The notes beneath the pieces are model-generated. The model was not told the origin of the DNA and did no database searches. It saw nothing but the letters and a program-made list of their open reading frames with translations. This document shows, one piece after another, positions 46,926 to 58,620 of a stretch of DNA of 64,000 bases. A program made the translations under genes and the position numbers. The DNA is taken from NCBI RefSeq assembly GCF_029227915.1, contig NC_079881.1, positions 11,073,501 through 11,137,500 of the forward strand, given 5' to 3'. Source of the DNA: Hydractinia symbiolongicarpus. Taxonomy: Eukaryota > Cnidaria > Hydrozoa > Anthoathecata > Hydractiniidae. The first letter of the stretch is position 1. Every line of letters begins with the position of its first letter.

Positions 46926-49900
46926 ATGGATTTTTGTTGCAAGGAAGGTTTCTTACAGAAGGCTGGAAAACGTTCTTTCCAAGTATGTTTAAATATATTA
47001 AATATTTTTTCATCCAATGTCAACCTAAACTGCTAATAAGATGCAAAATCCAGTATTTACTCATGGTGCCTTCACAATATATATATATCTGTCCTTATTT
47101 TTTATGGTGCCTTCACAATGTCTGTCTTTATTTTTCAAAACACAGGAAGATAGCCTTATAGATAGAAGCTATCCTTAGTAAACAATTACTTTTCCGTGGA
47201 ATATCCTGCTCGGAAAGGTTTTCTGGTGAGATTTTTGCAATGTTTTTAGGTTTAGATAGGCACACTCTTCACGTGATGACTTATTAAAAATGTATTCCAA
47301 TGGATTTTCATGTAGTTTGAGCCGAATTGATTATCTAACGTCCAAATGATGCCATTAAGCTTACCTCCCAGCCATAACAAAAAAAAATATTTAAATGAAC
47401 TCACATTAGTGTGCTAATTAAGAAAAAATATTTTTGTCCCTAATATGCAACTTTGCCTCAGCATTGTAAGAATGAGCAGCCCAAACTATCTGCAATATTT
47501 ACTTGCAGAATATGAGTTTCATGCTAAGTGGCATAGTAGGGTAGGTCAAATCGGGAGAATTCATTTTAATACCTTTTTTTTGTTCTAAATATGATTGTCG
47601 TATTTTAATTTAAAACCATTTATGAAATTACCATGAATATTTTTAAAAATTGCACATTTGTGAGATGATGGGTTTTACACATCTATTTCTTACGAAATAA
47701 ATATTTGTGTAGAGAATTTGTTAAAAAATGAAAAAGAAAAAAAAAGTGAAGAACTACAGTTACTTTTTTATTTGAAAAAAAATGGTAACATATGGCAAGG
47801 TGTTTGCCTTCATTTTTGCTTCATATTCAGTAACAAGCTAAAAACCTGGTAGCAATTTGTACATTATAGTAAGCATAGTCCTGAACAATCCTAAAAATAT
47901 TCTCTTGTTTGTTTCTCTTGAAATTTCTGGATTGTCCTGAAAAGTATTTATATTAAGCCACTCAGGTATTTATAAACCTTATAATGTTTTTCTTATGTTC
48001 AGGAATTCCTAGATATTTAGCATTGTTAGCCTTTTTATTTTAAACCATTTTGCTCTTAAAAAAAGGTGAAAATGTCATGGAATATCGTGGGATTTAGGTT
48101 TTATTATTTTCTGTGGTCAAAATTACAAGGCTTTGCAAATGACTGTACTGCAATGAATAGCTGGATGTTTTTATCTACAATGTATACAATAATAATAAAC
48201 AGTCCCATTGGACTGGATTTCAACAAGTGTGACTTTAGTTTTGATGTCAATTGTTTCAGGCATGGCGTAAACGATGGTTTGTCCTTAATGGTGACAGTTT
48301 AAAATATTACAATCCTGCATCTGACTACAATGTAGGTCTGTTATTGTACTGTGTTTGGTTTTTAATTTATTTTAATTTATTTTGGTACGTTTATCACAAC
48401 AGTTATTGCATTTTTCTAGTCGATCCTGCCTTCTGTGCTACGTTATATAAATAATTTTTAGTCATTTGTAAATTCATGCCTACAAAAGAGATTTCTTTGC
48501 AGAGTTGTAAAAATTTTATATCACATTTTTTTCTTTTTGCATTGGTTTGTGGCTCAGCAAAGTAATGTTTGGCGATTTTCACACCAAACTTTAGCCTGCT
48601 AATAAATACAAATTGTCTAGATTTTTTAAATTGATTTTTCTTATCTACTACTCAGAGAAAAGGAGATATAAGTTTTCTAGCAACATTTTTTTTACAAATT
48701 TAAAGTGAAAATATTGGACTTTCAGGAGGTTGGCTACACTGTTTTAAAATGCCAAAATAGCAGTATTTGCGTCACTCAGACCCCCTTTGGTTTTTATGCA
48801 GCATTACAGTATCTCCAATAATACTAGTTGTTGTGACTTCCAAAAGTTTATAATCCTAAGGTTATAAGCACTTGTTCAAAAATCATACCATACTGTTACC
48901 AGGGACTTTTATACACATCAAGATTTTTGTTATTAAAACTTTAAATTTAATTGGTTTTAATTTTTGTTTAGGAAACAAACTTGCTTGGTGTATTACAAAT
49001 GGTTGAGGTATGAGTATTTGATTATAAGATTTATTTTATTGACATTTTTTAATTGTTGAATAGAGTAGTTGGCCTAACAACCTATTTCTATAAAAGCATT
49101 TTAAGAAAGTATATAGGAGTTTTTTTACTTTTTATTGAAAAACTGTTAAATAGAACAGACTGATATAAACAAAAAAATTAGTCAAAACATTTAAATGAGG
49201 TTTTTATTATGCATCAGTATTATGCACCAGTTTTATTATGCATAATCAGAATATGTGAGATATTTGCTCCAGTGTTACATGCTTATCATGTGCTTTTCTG
49301 GACTAAAACAATGCTAGTAATGGAGTATACTAAAATTTGTCCCTGCGTTTTACACACTATACTTAGTCATAGTCTAAGTCTTCCAAGCGCACAACAATAT
49401 ATATTTACAGACTTTTCTTTCAATAAAAAATTTCGGTGTTTTAAGGAAAAAATAGCTTATCCCTATTAATTTTGATGCGTATCAATTTTCACAAAAATTT
49501 AAATTGCCCCACAGATAAGAGTAAAAAATTAAAAAGTGTAAAATTTAGGGTTATAGGAGAATGTATATTTTTCTTTCTTGAAACAACGTCTTTGCACCTA
49601 CTATTAATTTCACCCAAAACGTCTTAGAGATGTACATATTTTACATGGTTAGCCTAACACATATCGATGGATGGATGAATACCCTGTCTATTCAAAATTT
49701 GGATTTAAAAAATTATGCACTGTACAAGATGTTTTCAAGAGTAAAGTTTTATTTAAGAAATTGTGAACCAATATAGTTGCCAATGTGTTGAAGAAAGAAA
49801 ATTTGATATTTACGTTCAAGTCTTGAAGCATTCTTTTTGCCTGTACCAATTTCTGTTTAAAACATTTTTTTAAACAAAGTCAATGTTTAAAACAAAAGTC

Positions 49901-52900
49901 AATTTTTCTTACCACGTTCATATTTAACATGTTTTTTTTTTGTAAACTGCACCAAATTTTGTCAAATATGCTGTTTATTAATGAAAAATATCAGATGAAA
50001 AACCCCCATCAGAGCTTAAACCACCATCTATATTGCATCTGTCAACACATAGTTTCACGTGTTTACTATATGTTTATACAAAATGTAACTTTAACTCATT
50101 GTATACTTTTGTATTCGTAGGTTCAATCAATCGTGCCATCCAAAAACCAAAAACATGGTTTTGATATTATCACAAGGAGCAGAACGTATAGTGTGGTATG
50201 TACAGTAAAAAATGGTTTTTGGTTGATGGACTACACGAACAAACTATCGGTGTATTGTCGCACTTTATAAATAAACTGGTTATTTATCTTACAAAATTGA
50301 AGACTGCCTGGGTTATTATTAGGCTTTCAAAAGTTTCCTGGTTATTTCTATACACGACTAGTTTCATCGAAAAAATAAAAGAGGGAAAAAAAGATAACTT
50401 ATATTAAAAAGATATCATATCGTGGTACACTTATTTTATTAGGCCTCCTTTATGATATCAATTAGATTTATAACCACACTATAGAGCCAATTGGCGAAGA
50501 TTTTTTTTTCTTGTCTAGTTATATACGTGGATTGTGGGCAGGACACGTTCTTAAGGCAAAACATATGTCAAACGATACAGCTATGAATTCAATGTTTCTA
50601 AGTAAGTAAGTAAGTAAGTTATATTTGCCATCATTATAAAATCGTTAAAAATATTTACAGAGAAAAAGAAATTGAAAACAAATAAATAAAATAATAAACT
50701 ATATATAATATTAAAATGTATCATAAAAAATATAAAATAAAATTAAATGCAATTTTCCTGAGTGTTGATATGTTTGATGGCTGGATAACACAAAACAAGC
50801 CAAGGCGAGATTTCCATTGTGGTCCATTCTGCATGGTTTGCATTGAATAATAATAATAATCTGGATTCAAACTGTAATTTTTTTAATCTTGAAACTCTTT
50901 TATAGTCCGCGAAATCAGATCTCGAGAGAGATGACTGGATTCTTGCTCTGAGAAAAGCGTCAAGCAGCAAACGGTTTGTGGATTCTTTTGAAAGCAGACA
51001 CAGTGTATAAAATCCCTCTTCCCCTAAAGCAATGTGCATCAGCGTTTTTTCAATAGTCAGGAATAAGGTATACACCAATCTAAGTACACTTAAATCTCCC
51101 TTTCTATGCTTTGACATACACCTTTCTTATAAGCATGCTGTAAAATTAGCCTTGCTTCAATATATTTTTATATATTGCTACTAACACATATCCTTAATCA
51201 TTCAAATGCTTCATAGAGCCTAAATATTTGGCACTTTTGATTTTGTATTAACATAATACAAAATCAACTTGTTTGTCATGATTAAATTATATTTGAAGTT
51301 TAGAAAGAAGTTTGTTACTCTAATGTATGCCAATTGTCTCCCTAACAAATAACACTCACAAAGAAAAGTGAAACAAGATCTACACAGGCTACAGTCTCCC
51401 CCCCCCCCCCTTCCCACACTTTTTTTTCAAGAATTGTTTTTTTAATAAGGTTGTCATGTGTTTTAATCAATTATTATTCGGAAAATTTACAAAGGAGGAC
51501 TGGTAGTTGTCATATACTATAGCCTTTCTCTGCATTATCTTCATTTTGCTTCGATGTTACTATTGCTTATTTTGAAAATATAGCTTACATTAAATATGGC
51601 GTTTCTGTATTTCTATATATAATCTCCTGCATTTTGTGAAGGCTTTCGAGCGCAATATTTCGGAATTTGAAGTATGTTTTAGCCAATCTAGGGGGCCGAA
51701 AGTTAAAAAAATTTCTTAGCCCGTCGGCCCCAATCATGGTCGAGCCTCCTGTAATACTGAATAATATAGCCCCTCCACTTTCAAAATTGCTCCGCAGGGC
51801 CTGCTACATATTTCCCAGCGTTATGTTATACTTTTATTATGCCTTGTTTAATAATTTTCGTCGTCTTATGCTAATAACGTGTATTTTTGTAAAGAAGGCG
51901 TAGTTAGTAAAAGAAGGCGTAGTTAGTAATCATTTTTTTATGTGGAATGACATCACTTTACTGCTACTGCTACAAGGGTTAGCATTGTTTTTGTTTTGTT
52001 TTTTTATATAAAAATGGGCCAATGTGCATTTTTTTGTGTTTCAATTTATTTGTAGCCGTTTGGATAATCAACCTTCACTTGATGCGAGTCGAGTTTATGA
52101 TGAAATCACAACCTTACCAAGTCCAAAGAAAATTCAACCTGAATCTTCTGAATACGGTATTGTCGTTTGTGTGAGTTTACATTGGCGCGGGAGCTTTTTT
52201 TGTTTTTTTGTATGTTTATTTAGCCAGAAGTTGACTAATTTTTTCCTGCGCACACATCTTTTTTATTCGTAGTGTGTTGACTTATGGTAACGTACGAAGC
52301 TTTGGCAAGTTTTATAATCCTATTTCTTAAAATCTTTTATTCATTATTGCATTCTTATTATGCTTTGCTGTTTATCGTCTTCCTTATTTTTTTGAACATT
52401 ATAAAGGATTATCAAATAAAAAAGAAACAGAAAGAATTACGTTGACGCAATGAAAAGAAAAATCAGAAGATGAAATAAATTATTACAATGTAACACCATG
52501 ACATGAGAAAATGACAGCAATGTTCGTGGACTTACTTCAAAAAAAAAATCTTTATGTAAGAAGGACACAAATATGGTCCTACAGATCGGACAAAAATGAA
52601 TTTCGTTTTTCTGAATAAGGGATGGAGTAATATGGTCAGTTTTTTTTACATTCAAGTATTTAGTTGTTACTTTTCAAGTATTTTGCAGCATGCAAAATTG
52701 ATTTGAATTACAAGGGATGTCCTCCAATCACTTAATTTTTGACTAACAGAATTATAGTCGCCGAAAAATGACCGATGGGGAAATTACTTATTTGAATCTA
52801 CCTAATAAAGAAAATATTTTTTTACCTCTGCCCCCTTTGTTTTAATTATTTTGCACCCCATTAAATGTCGCCTCAAAAACGAGATATAACGTCAAATAGA

Positions 52901-55900
52901 AAATCATATAAAAAATGTTACAATTATTCGGACCACTTGGATGATTTAAAAATTCGAGCTCATAGTAAAAGGGGTTTAGACAAATTAAGGCATGATTTTT
53001 ATGTAGAGTAAGCTTAAAACTTGCAGATGAAATTAAGGCATGATTTTTATGTAGAGTAAGCTTAAACCCTGCATATCAAATTAAGGCAGGATTTTTATAG
53101 TTTAAACCTTGCAGATTTAAACTCCTCTGTTTGATTTATATAGTATGATATATGAAACTAAGACAAAAGATTTGCGTTAATACACAGTGTCACTGTGAGT
53201 GTCACTGCTGTCAGATGTTTTGTTTCGTCTGTAATCCAAGTAGTTACATATTTACTTTTTATAATCTTCAGCTATCATATTTTCGGTTCTTGAAGTGGAT
53301 GTTTATTTTTAAAAGTTTGTAAAAACTATTAGTTTCGTAATATTGTGGAAATGCCATTATTTAAAAAGAAGAAAAAAAAAGGTAAAAAATGTACATCAAA
53401 ATATAAAAAAGTGAGTTTAGGCTTGTATGATAGTAAGTGCAGTTTTTGTCAGTCATTTTGGAATTTTTAGTGAGTGCAGTCTTCGTTAGTGAGTGCAGCT
53501 TTTGTAAGTAAGTACAATCTTTCGTAAGTGAGTCCAGCTTTCGTAAGTGAGTGCAATCTTTGTTAGTGAGTGCAATCTTTGTTAGTGAATGCAGTCTTCA
53601 TTAGTGAATGCAGTCTTCGTTAGTGAGTGCAGTCTTCGTTAGTGAGTGCAATCTTCATTAGTGAGTACATCCTTCATTAGTGAGTGCAATCTTTGTTAGT
53701 GAGTGCAATCTTCATTAGTGAATGCAGTCTTCGTTAGTGAGTGCAGTCTTCGTTAGTGAGTCTTGTTAGCGAGTGCAACCTTTGTTAGTGAGTGCAATCT
53801 TTGTTAGTGAGTGCAATCTTTGTTAGTGAGTGCAATCTTTGTTAGTGAGTGCAATCTTTGTTAGTGAGTGCAGTCTTTGTGAGTGCAGTCTTCGTTAGTG
53901 AGTGCAGTCTTTGTTAGTGAGTGCAGTCTTCGTTAGTAAGTGCAGTCTTCATTAGTGAGTGCAGTCTTCGTTAGTGAGTGCAGTCTTTGTTAGTGAGTGC
54001 AGTCTTCGTTAGTAAGTGCAGTCTTCATTAGTGAATGCAGTCTTCGTTAGTGAGTGCAGTCTTCGTTAGTAAGTGCAGCCTTCGTTAGTGAGTGCAATCT
54101 TTGTTAGTGAGTGCAGTCTTCGTTAGTAAGTGCAATCTTTGTTAGTGAGTGCAGTCTTTGTTAGTAAGTGCAGCCTTCGTTAGTGAGTGCAGTCTTTGTT
54201 AGTGAGTGCAGTCTTCGTTAGTAAGTGCAGTCTTCATTAGTGAGTGCAGTCTTCGTTAGTGAGTGCAATCTTAATTAGTGAGTACATCCTTCATTAGTGA
54301 GTGCAATCTTTGTTAGTGAGTGCAATCTTCATTAGTGAATGCAGTCTTCGTTAGTGAGTGCAGTCTTCGTTAGTGAGTCTTGTTAGCGAGTGCAACCTTT
54401 GTTAGCGAGTGCAACCTTTGTTAGTGAGTGCAATGTTTGTTAGTGAGTGCAATCTTTGTTAGTAAGTGCAGTCTTCGTTAGTGAGTGCAGTCTTCGTTAG
54501 TGAGTGCAGTCTTCGTTAGTAAGTGCAGTCTTCGTTAGTGAGTGCAATCTTTGTTAGTGAGTGCAATCTTTGTTAGTGAGTGCAGTCTTCGTTAGTGAGT
54601 CTTGTTAGCGAGTGCAACCTTTGTTAGTGAGTGCAATCTTTGTTAGTGAGTGCAATCTTTGTTAGTGAGTGCAATCTTTGTTAGTGAGTGCAATCTTTGT
54701 TAGTGAGTGCAGTCTTTGTGAGTGCAGTCTTCGTTAGTGAGTGCAGTCTTTGTTAGTGAGTGCAGTCTTCGTTAGTAAGTGCAGTCTTCATTAGTGAGTG
54801 CAGTCTTCGTTAGTGAGTGCAATCTTCATTAGTGAGTACATCCTTCATTAGTGAGTGCAATCTTTGTTAGTGAGTGCAATCTTCATTAGTGAATGCAGTC
54901 TTCGTTAGTGAGTGCAGTCTTCGTTAGTGAGTCTTGTTAGCGAGTGCAACCGTTGTTAGTGAGTGCAATCTTTGTTAGTGAGTGCAATCTTTGTTAGTGA
55001 GTGCAATCTTTGTTAGTGAGTGCAATCTTTGTTAGTGAGTGCAGTCTTTGTGAGTGCAGTCTTCGTTAGTGAGTGCAGTCTTCGTTAGTGAGTACAGTCT
55101 TCGTTAGTAAGTGCAGTCTTCATTAGTGAATTCAGTCTTCGTTAGTGAGTGCAGTCTTCGTTAGTAAGTGCAGTCTTCGTTAGTGAGTGCAATCTTTGTT
55201 AGTGAGTGCAATCTTTGTTAGTGAGTGCAATCTTTGTTAGTGAGTGCAATCTTTGTTAGTGAGTGCAATCTTTGTTAGTGAGTGCAATCTTTGTTAGTGA
55301 GTGCAGTCTTTGTGAGTGCAGTCTTCGTTAGTGAGTGCAGTCTTTGTTAGTGAGTGCAGTCTTCGTTAGTAAGTGCAGTCTTCGTTAGTGAGTGCAGCCT
55401 TCGTTAGTGAGTGCAGTCTTTGTTAGTGAGTGCAGTCTTCGTTAGTAAGTGCAGTCTTTGTTAGTGAGTGCAATCTTTGTTAGTGAGTGCAGTCTTCGTT
55501 GGTGAGTGCAGTCTTCGTTAGTGAGTGCAATCTTTGTTAGTGAGTACAGTCTTCGTTAGTAAGTGCAGCCTTCGTTAGTGAGTGCAATCTTTGTTAGTGA
55601 GTGCAGTCTTTGTTAGTGAGTGCAGTCTTTGTGAGTGCAGTCTTCGTTAGTGAGTGCAGTCTTTGTTAGTGAGTGCAGTCTTCGTTAGTAAGTGCAGTCT
55701 TCATTAGTGAATGCAGTCTTCGTTAGTGAGTGCAGTCTTCGTTAGTAAGTGCAGCCTTCGTTAGTGAGTGCAATCTTTGTTAGTGAGTGCAGTCTTCGTT
55801 AGTAAGTGCAATCTTTGTTAGTGAGTGCAGTCTTTGTTAGTAAGTGCAGCCTTCGTTAGTGAGTGCAGTCTTTGTTAGTGAGTGCAGTCTTCGTTAGTGA

Positions 55901-57813
55901 GTGCAATCTTTGTTAGTGAGTGCAATCTTTGTTAGTGAGTGCAGTCTTCGTTAGTAAGTGCAATCTTTGTTAGTGAGTGCAGTCTTTGTTAGTAAGTGCA
56001 GCCTTCGTTAGTGAGTGCAGTCTTTGTTAGTGAGTGCAGTCTTCGTTAGTGAGTGCAATCTTTGTTAGTGAGTGCAATCTTTGTTAGTGAGTGCAATCTT
56101 TGTTAGTGAGTGCAGTCTTTGTTAGTAAGTGCAGCCTTCGTTAGTGAGTGCAGTCTTCATTAGTGAGTGCAATCTTTGTTAGTGAGTGCAGTCTTCGTTA
56201 GTAAGTGCAGTCTTTGTTAGTGAGTGCAATCTTTGTTAGTGAGTGCAGTCTTCGTTGGTGAGTGCAGTCTTCGTTAGTGAGTGCAATCTTTGTTAGTGAG
56301 TACAGTCTTCGTTAGTAAGTGCAGCCTTCGTTAGTGAGTGCAATCTTTGTTAGTGAGTGCAGTCTTTGTTAGTGAGTGCAGTCTTTGTTAGTGAGTGCAG
56401 TCTTCGTTAGTGAGTGCAATCTTTGTTAGTGAGTGCAGTCTTTGTTAGTGAGTGCAATCTTTGTTAGTGAGTGCAGTCTTTGTTAGTGAGTGCAATCTTT
56501 GTTAGTGAGTGCAGTCTTTGTTAGTGAGTGCAATCTTTGTTTGTGAGTGCAGTCTACGTTTAGAGTGGACTTTTTTTCTGGAATTTTGGATCGTGCCGAA
56601 CGTGAATTATTTCGTTATAAGGACATGCTAAAAAGTTCTACTACCAAATTGTGCGCTATCCACCTAGGTTTTACAAGAGTGTAAAAGTAGCGACGTTCCG
56701 GCCAGCCCAGTTGCAAAATAGTGATCATTTTACGTTCTTGTCCCCATTTGGATAATGACGAAAAAACCGTCCATGTCTTAAAATTTCTGTCCAGGAATTT
56801 ATGTTGGTTGAATTGTAGATGCATTTCCCCTAGTTACCGTATAGGAAAAAAAATCTATCACATATAACCAATTCCGAATATTTCAGACTTTAGCAGAAAT
56901 ACCTCAATGTCAAGTAGTGAAGCCTCGTGAACCTAACAAAACATGTTTAGCACAATTTGGTTAAGTAACACTATGACGCTAAATTTAGTTCTCTTTTCTG
57001 ATGCAGAATAATATAGTAAACAGAAAAGGCGGACTTCTGCATAATTTTTCGTACTAGAAGACATCAAAACCTTTTTCACTTTATGGTTTCACTTTACCAA
57101 GAATGTTTTTCTACTTTTGACGGATAGTTTAAATGTGGGGGAACAGGAGGGGGCAGTAATGTTTCTTTAAACTGTAGGGAGGTTCTTCTTTCGTTGCTGC
57201 TTCTCAGTTTAACCTGCAATTTCATTTATTTTTTTTAGAATATGTATTTGCACAGAAAAACAAGCCAAAGGAAGACAAGAAGGGCAAAAGTAAAGAAGAA
57301 GTTCCCTCTTCTGAAGAAAATAATTCTGAGATGTACGATGTTGTCAAACCCAGATCTCAGTCATGTCTTACCGATGTGGTGGAGAAAATAGAGGTGAAGC
57401 CAAGAGCAGCCACGCAAGATGATGCCAATCCTTTGGCACAAAATATCCGAGCGCATTCCATGTTACGAAAGATGTCAAAAAACGACGACGATGGAGAAAA
57501 AGTTGCCGGTCTGTATCAGGAGCTTGATGATCAATTAGAAAAATGCTCCTCCGGAGAGGAAGAAGAGGAAGATGATGACACTAACACAGTTTTTCCCGAC
57601 ATTTACGCTTTACCGAAACCGCGTGGTGAGGCATACGCCTTCGATGAAATTCGAAAAGTTTATGATTCCTCAGAACTAGAAACGTTACAGCAAAGTTTAG
57701 ATCTTGATGCAATTTCAAAAAAATATAAATTAAACCTCGACAAGAAGGAGGAGTATCCAGCAATGCAGTTGTTGAAGCTTTACGTTGAGAAACTTAATAG
57801 CACACAAGGATAA
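46926..57813 (+). CDS. PH-domain adaptor-like protein with tyrosine motifs (one exon unplaced)
   Basis: Exons placed: 46926-46982, 48260-48331, 48972-49007, 50121-50195, 52056-52156 and 57239-57813. The first four encode a pleckstrin homology domain: CKEGFLQKAGKRSFQ, then AWRKRWFVLNGDSLKYYN, TNLLGVLQMVEVQSIVPS and HGFDIITRSRTYSV. PH domains bind phosphoinositides or proteins at membranes. After exon 4 (phase 0) the next acceptor needs phase 2. The PH C-terminal helix with its Trp therefore lies in an exon I could not find between 50196 and 52055. The tail has candidate SH2-binding tyrosines (VYDEITTLP, EMYDVVKP, LYQELDD, IYALPKP), an acidic run (EEEEEDDD) and a helical C-terminus ending LLKLYVEKLNSTQG. 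The layout recalls GAB/DOK/DAPP1-type adaptors, but I assign no orthologue. The last intron holds a 3-kb minisatellite. Confidence 0.72.
50600..51130 (-). mobile_element. Possible LINE 3' fragment with AAGT-type tail
   Basis: A 124-codon minus-strand frame (51117-50743, MSKHRKGDLSVLRL start) is followed downstream by an AT-rich 3' part. That part ends in four TTAC repeats (AAGT on the plus strand, 50601-50620). An ORF end plus a short microsatellite tail is typical of LINE 3' ends, but no RT motif is present to confirm. It is inserted in the PH-gene intron that should hold the missing exon. Confidence 0.35.
51398..51410 (+). repeat. Poly-C run (13 bases)
   Basis: A homopolymer of 13 C follows ACAGTCT in the PH-gene intron. 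It is a likely length-variable or assembly-error site. Confidence 0.9.
52982..53125. repeat. 48-bp tandem repeat, about 2.7 copies
   Basis: Units starting AAATTAAGGCATGATTTT begin at 52982, 53030 and 53078. The third is partial and diverged. They lie about 340 bases before the 19-bp array. Confidence 0.85.
53469..56560 (+). repeat. 19-bp minisatellite, roughly 160 units, with higher-order pattern
   Basis: The unit is GTTAGTGAGTGCAGTCTTC with few variants: R at one site (GTGAGT or GTAAGT), CAATC for CAGTC, and TTT or CAT for TTC. Shortened units (TTTGTGAGTGCAGTC) and marker units (TTAGTGAGTCTTGTTAGCGAG) recur at about 53754, 54371, 54593 and 54925. A GTTGGTGAGTGC variant recurs at about 55498 and 56253. 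These show higher-order duplication of blocks of a few hundred bases. Almost every unit contains GTRAGT, the 5' splice-site core. It fills the PH-gene intron and ends about 680 bases before the last exon. Confidence 0.95.
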
Positions 57814-58075
57814 GAGTGGATGAAGAAACACCATGAAGGAAGCACCGCACAAGAAAAAAGCACTTCTTACGCCCGCACGTATTACCCGATAAGGTAGTCT
57901 GCTTTTCAATGGTTGGGTTGCCTATCTATATACACACGCAATATTGTTTACACGCGCTCACACGTGCATATTATTTCAGAATTTTGATTGATATCAATTT
58001 TTGTATCTTTGTACTCTCATCTTTTTGTAAAGCTATATATAATTTTAAGTAATTGTAATATTTTGTATATTTAAT

Positions 58076-58081
58076 AATAAA
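58076..58081 (+). terminator. AATAAA polyadenylation signal of PH gene
   Basis: AATAAA occurs 262 bases after the PH-gene stop in an AT-rich 3'UTR and is followed by a T run. Confidence 0.65.
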
Positions 58082-58534
58082 TGTTATTTTTTTATAGTTG
58101 AAGTTGAAACACGAGGATTTTTCGTGTTTATCCTTCTGTAGCTAAATTTTATCCATTTTGATATAAAAAAAACAAAAAAAGACTGGAAAAGATTTAAGTG
58201 GGTGCCCACGCCCAATTTCAAAATGTTCATTTTATATTTTTCAATTTTTTGTTATATTTTTTGTTATATTTCTCTGTTTATTTTCATTAAAGTTCTTTAT
58301 TAGAGGTTCATACGTTATAATTAGTTCGAACACTTAACACCCTTTCCTACAAACACCCATTGACGCCCCTATTTAAAGACTATAGGAGCAGATTTTTCGT
58401 ATACCAATTGCATAATCCTCGTTCCAACGTCCCTTGGCCCCTATGCCGTTATTACGACAGGGTCGTTGAAGATAATCCGACCAGATTGTAATTGCATAAC
58501 AACTTTCCAGACCCAGAATGCCATTTGGGGCACA

Positions 58535-58620
58535 GGGCCCTAAAAAGGACCCAGGATCTAAAAGGGCGACCCAGGACCCTACCAGAAGAACTAAGGACCC
58601 TAAAGAAGGACTCAAGTTGA
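58535..58620. repeat. Degenerate GGACCC tandem repeat
   Basis: GGACCC/GACCC words spaced about 15-30 bases apart (AAGGACCCAGGATCTAAA, GCGACCCAGGACCCTACC, AAGGACCCTAAAGAAGGAC) suggest a short decayed minisatellite. Confidence 0.55.

Larger units (their letters stand above)
52157..57238. other. Long last intron of the PH gene
   Basis: This 5.1-kb intron separates the VYDEI exon from the tail exon. Besides the two tandem arrays listed separately, it has AT-rich unique sequence. There is also a short minus-strand frame after the array (56824-56615) without known motifs. Confidence 0.6.

Noticed and set aside
50517-50555. Exon LYTWIV as the PH C-terminal helix
   Set aside because: Tempting Trp placement, but it skips the usual preceding strand, meets a TAA and gives the wrong phase for the next exon.
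53469-56560. CRISPR-like array
   Set aside because: Units are head-to-tail 19-mers without unique spacers, in a eukaryotic intron. This is a minisatellite.
53469-56560. Interstitial telomere repeat
   Set aside because: TTAGTG words are part of a 19-mer. No TTAGGG arrays are present.
57581-57763. Minus-strand ORF in the last PH-gene exon
   Set aside because: Antisense shadow of a coding exon.
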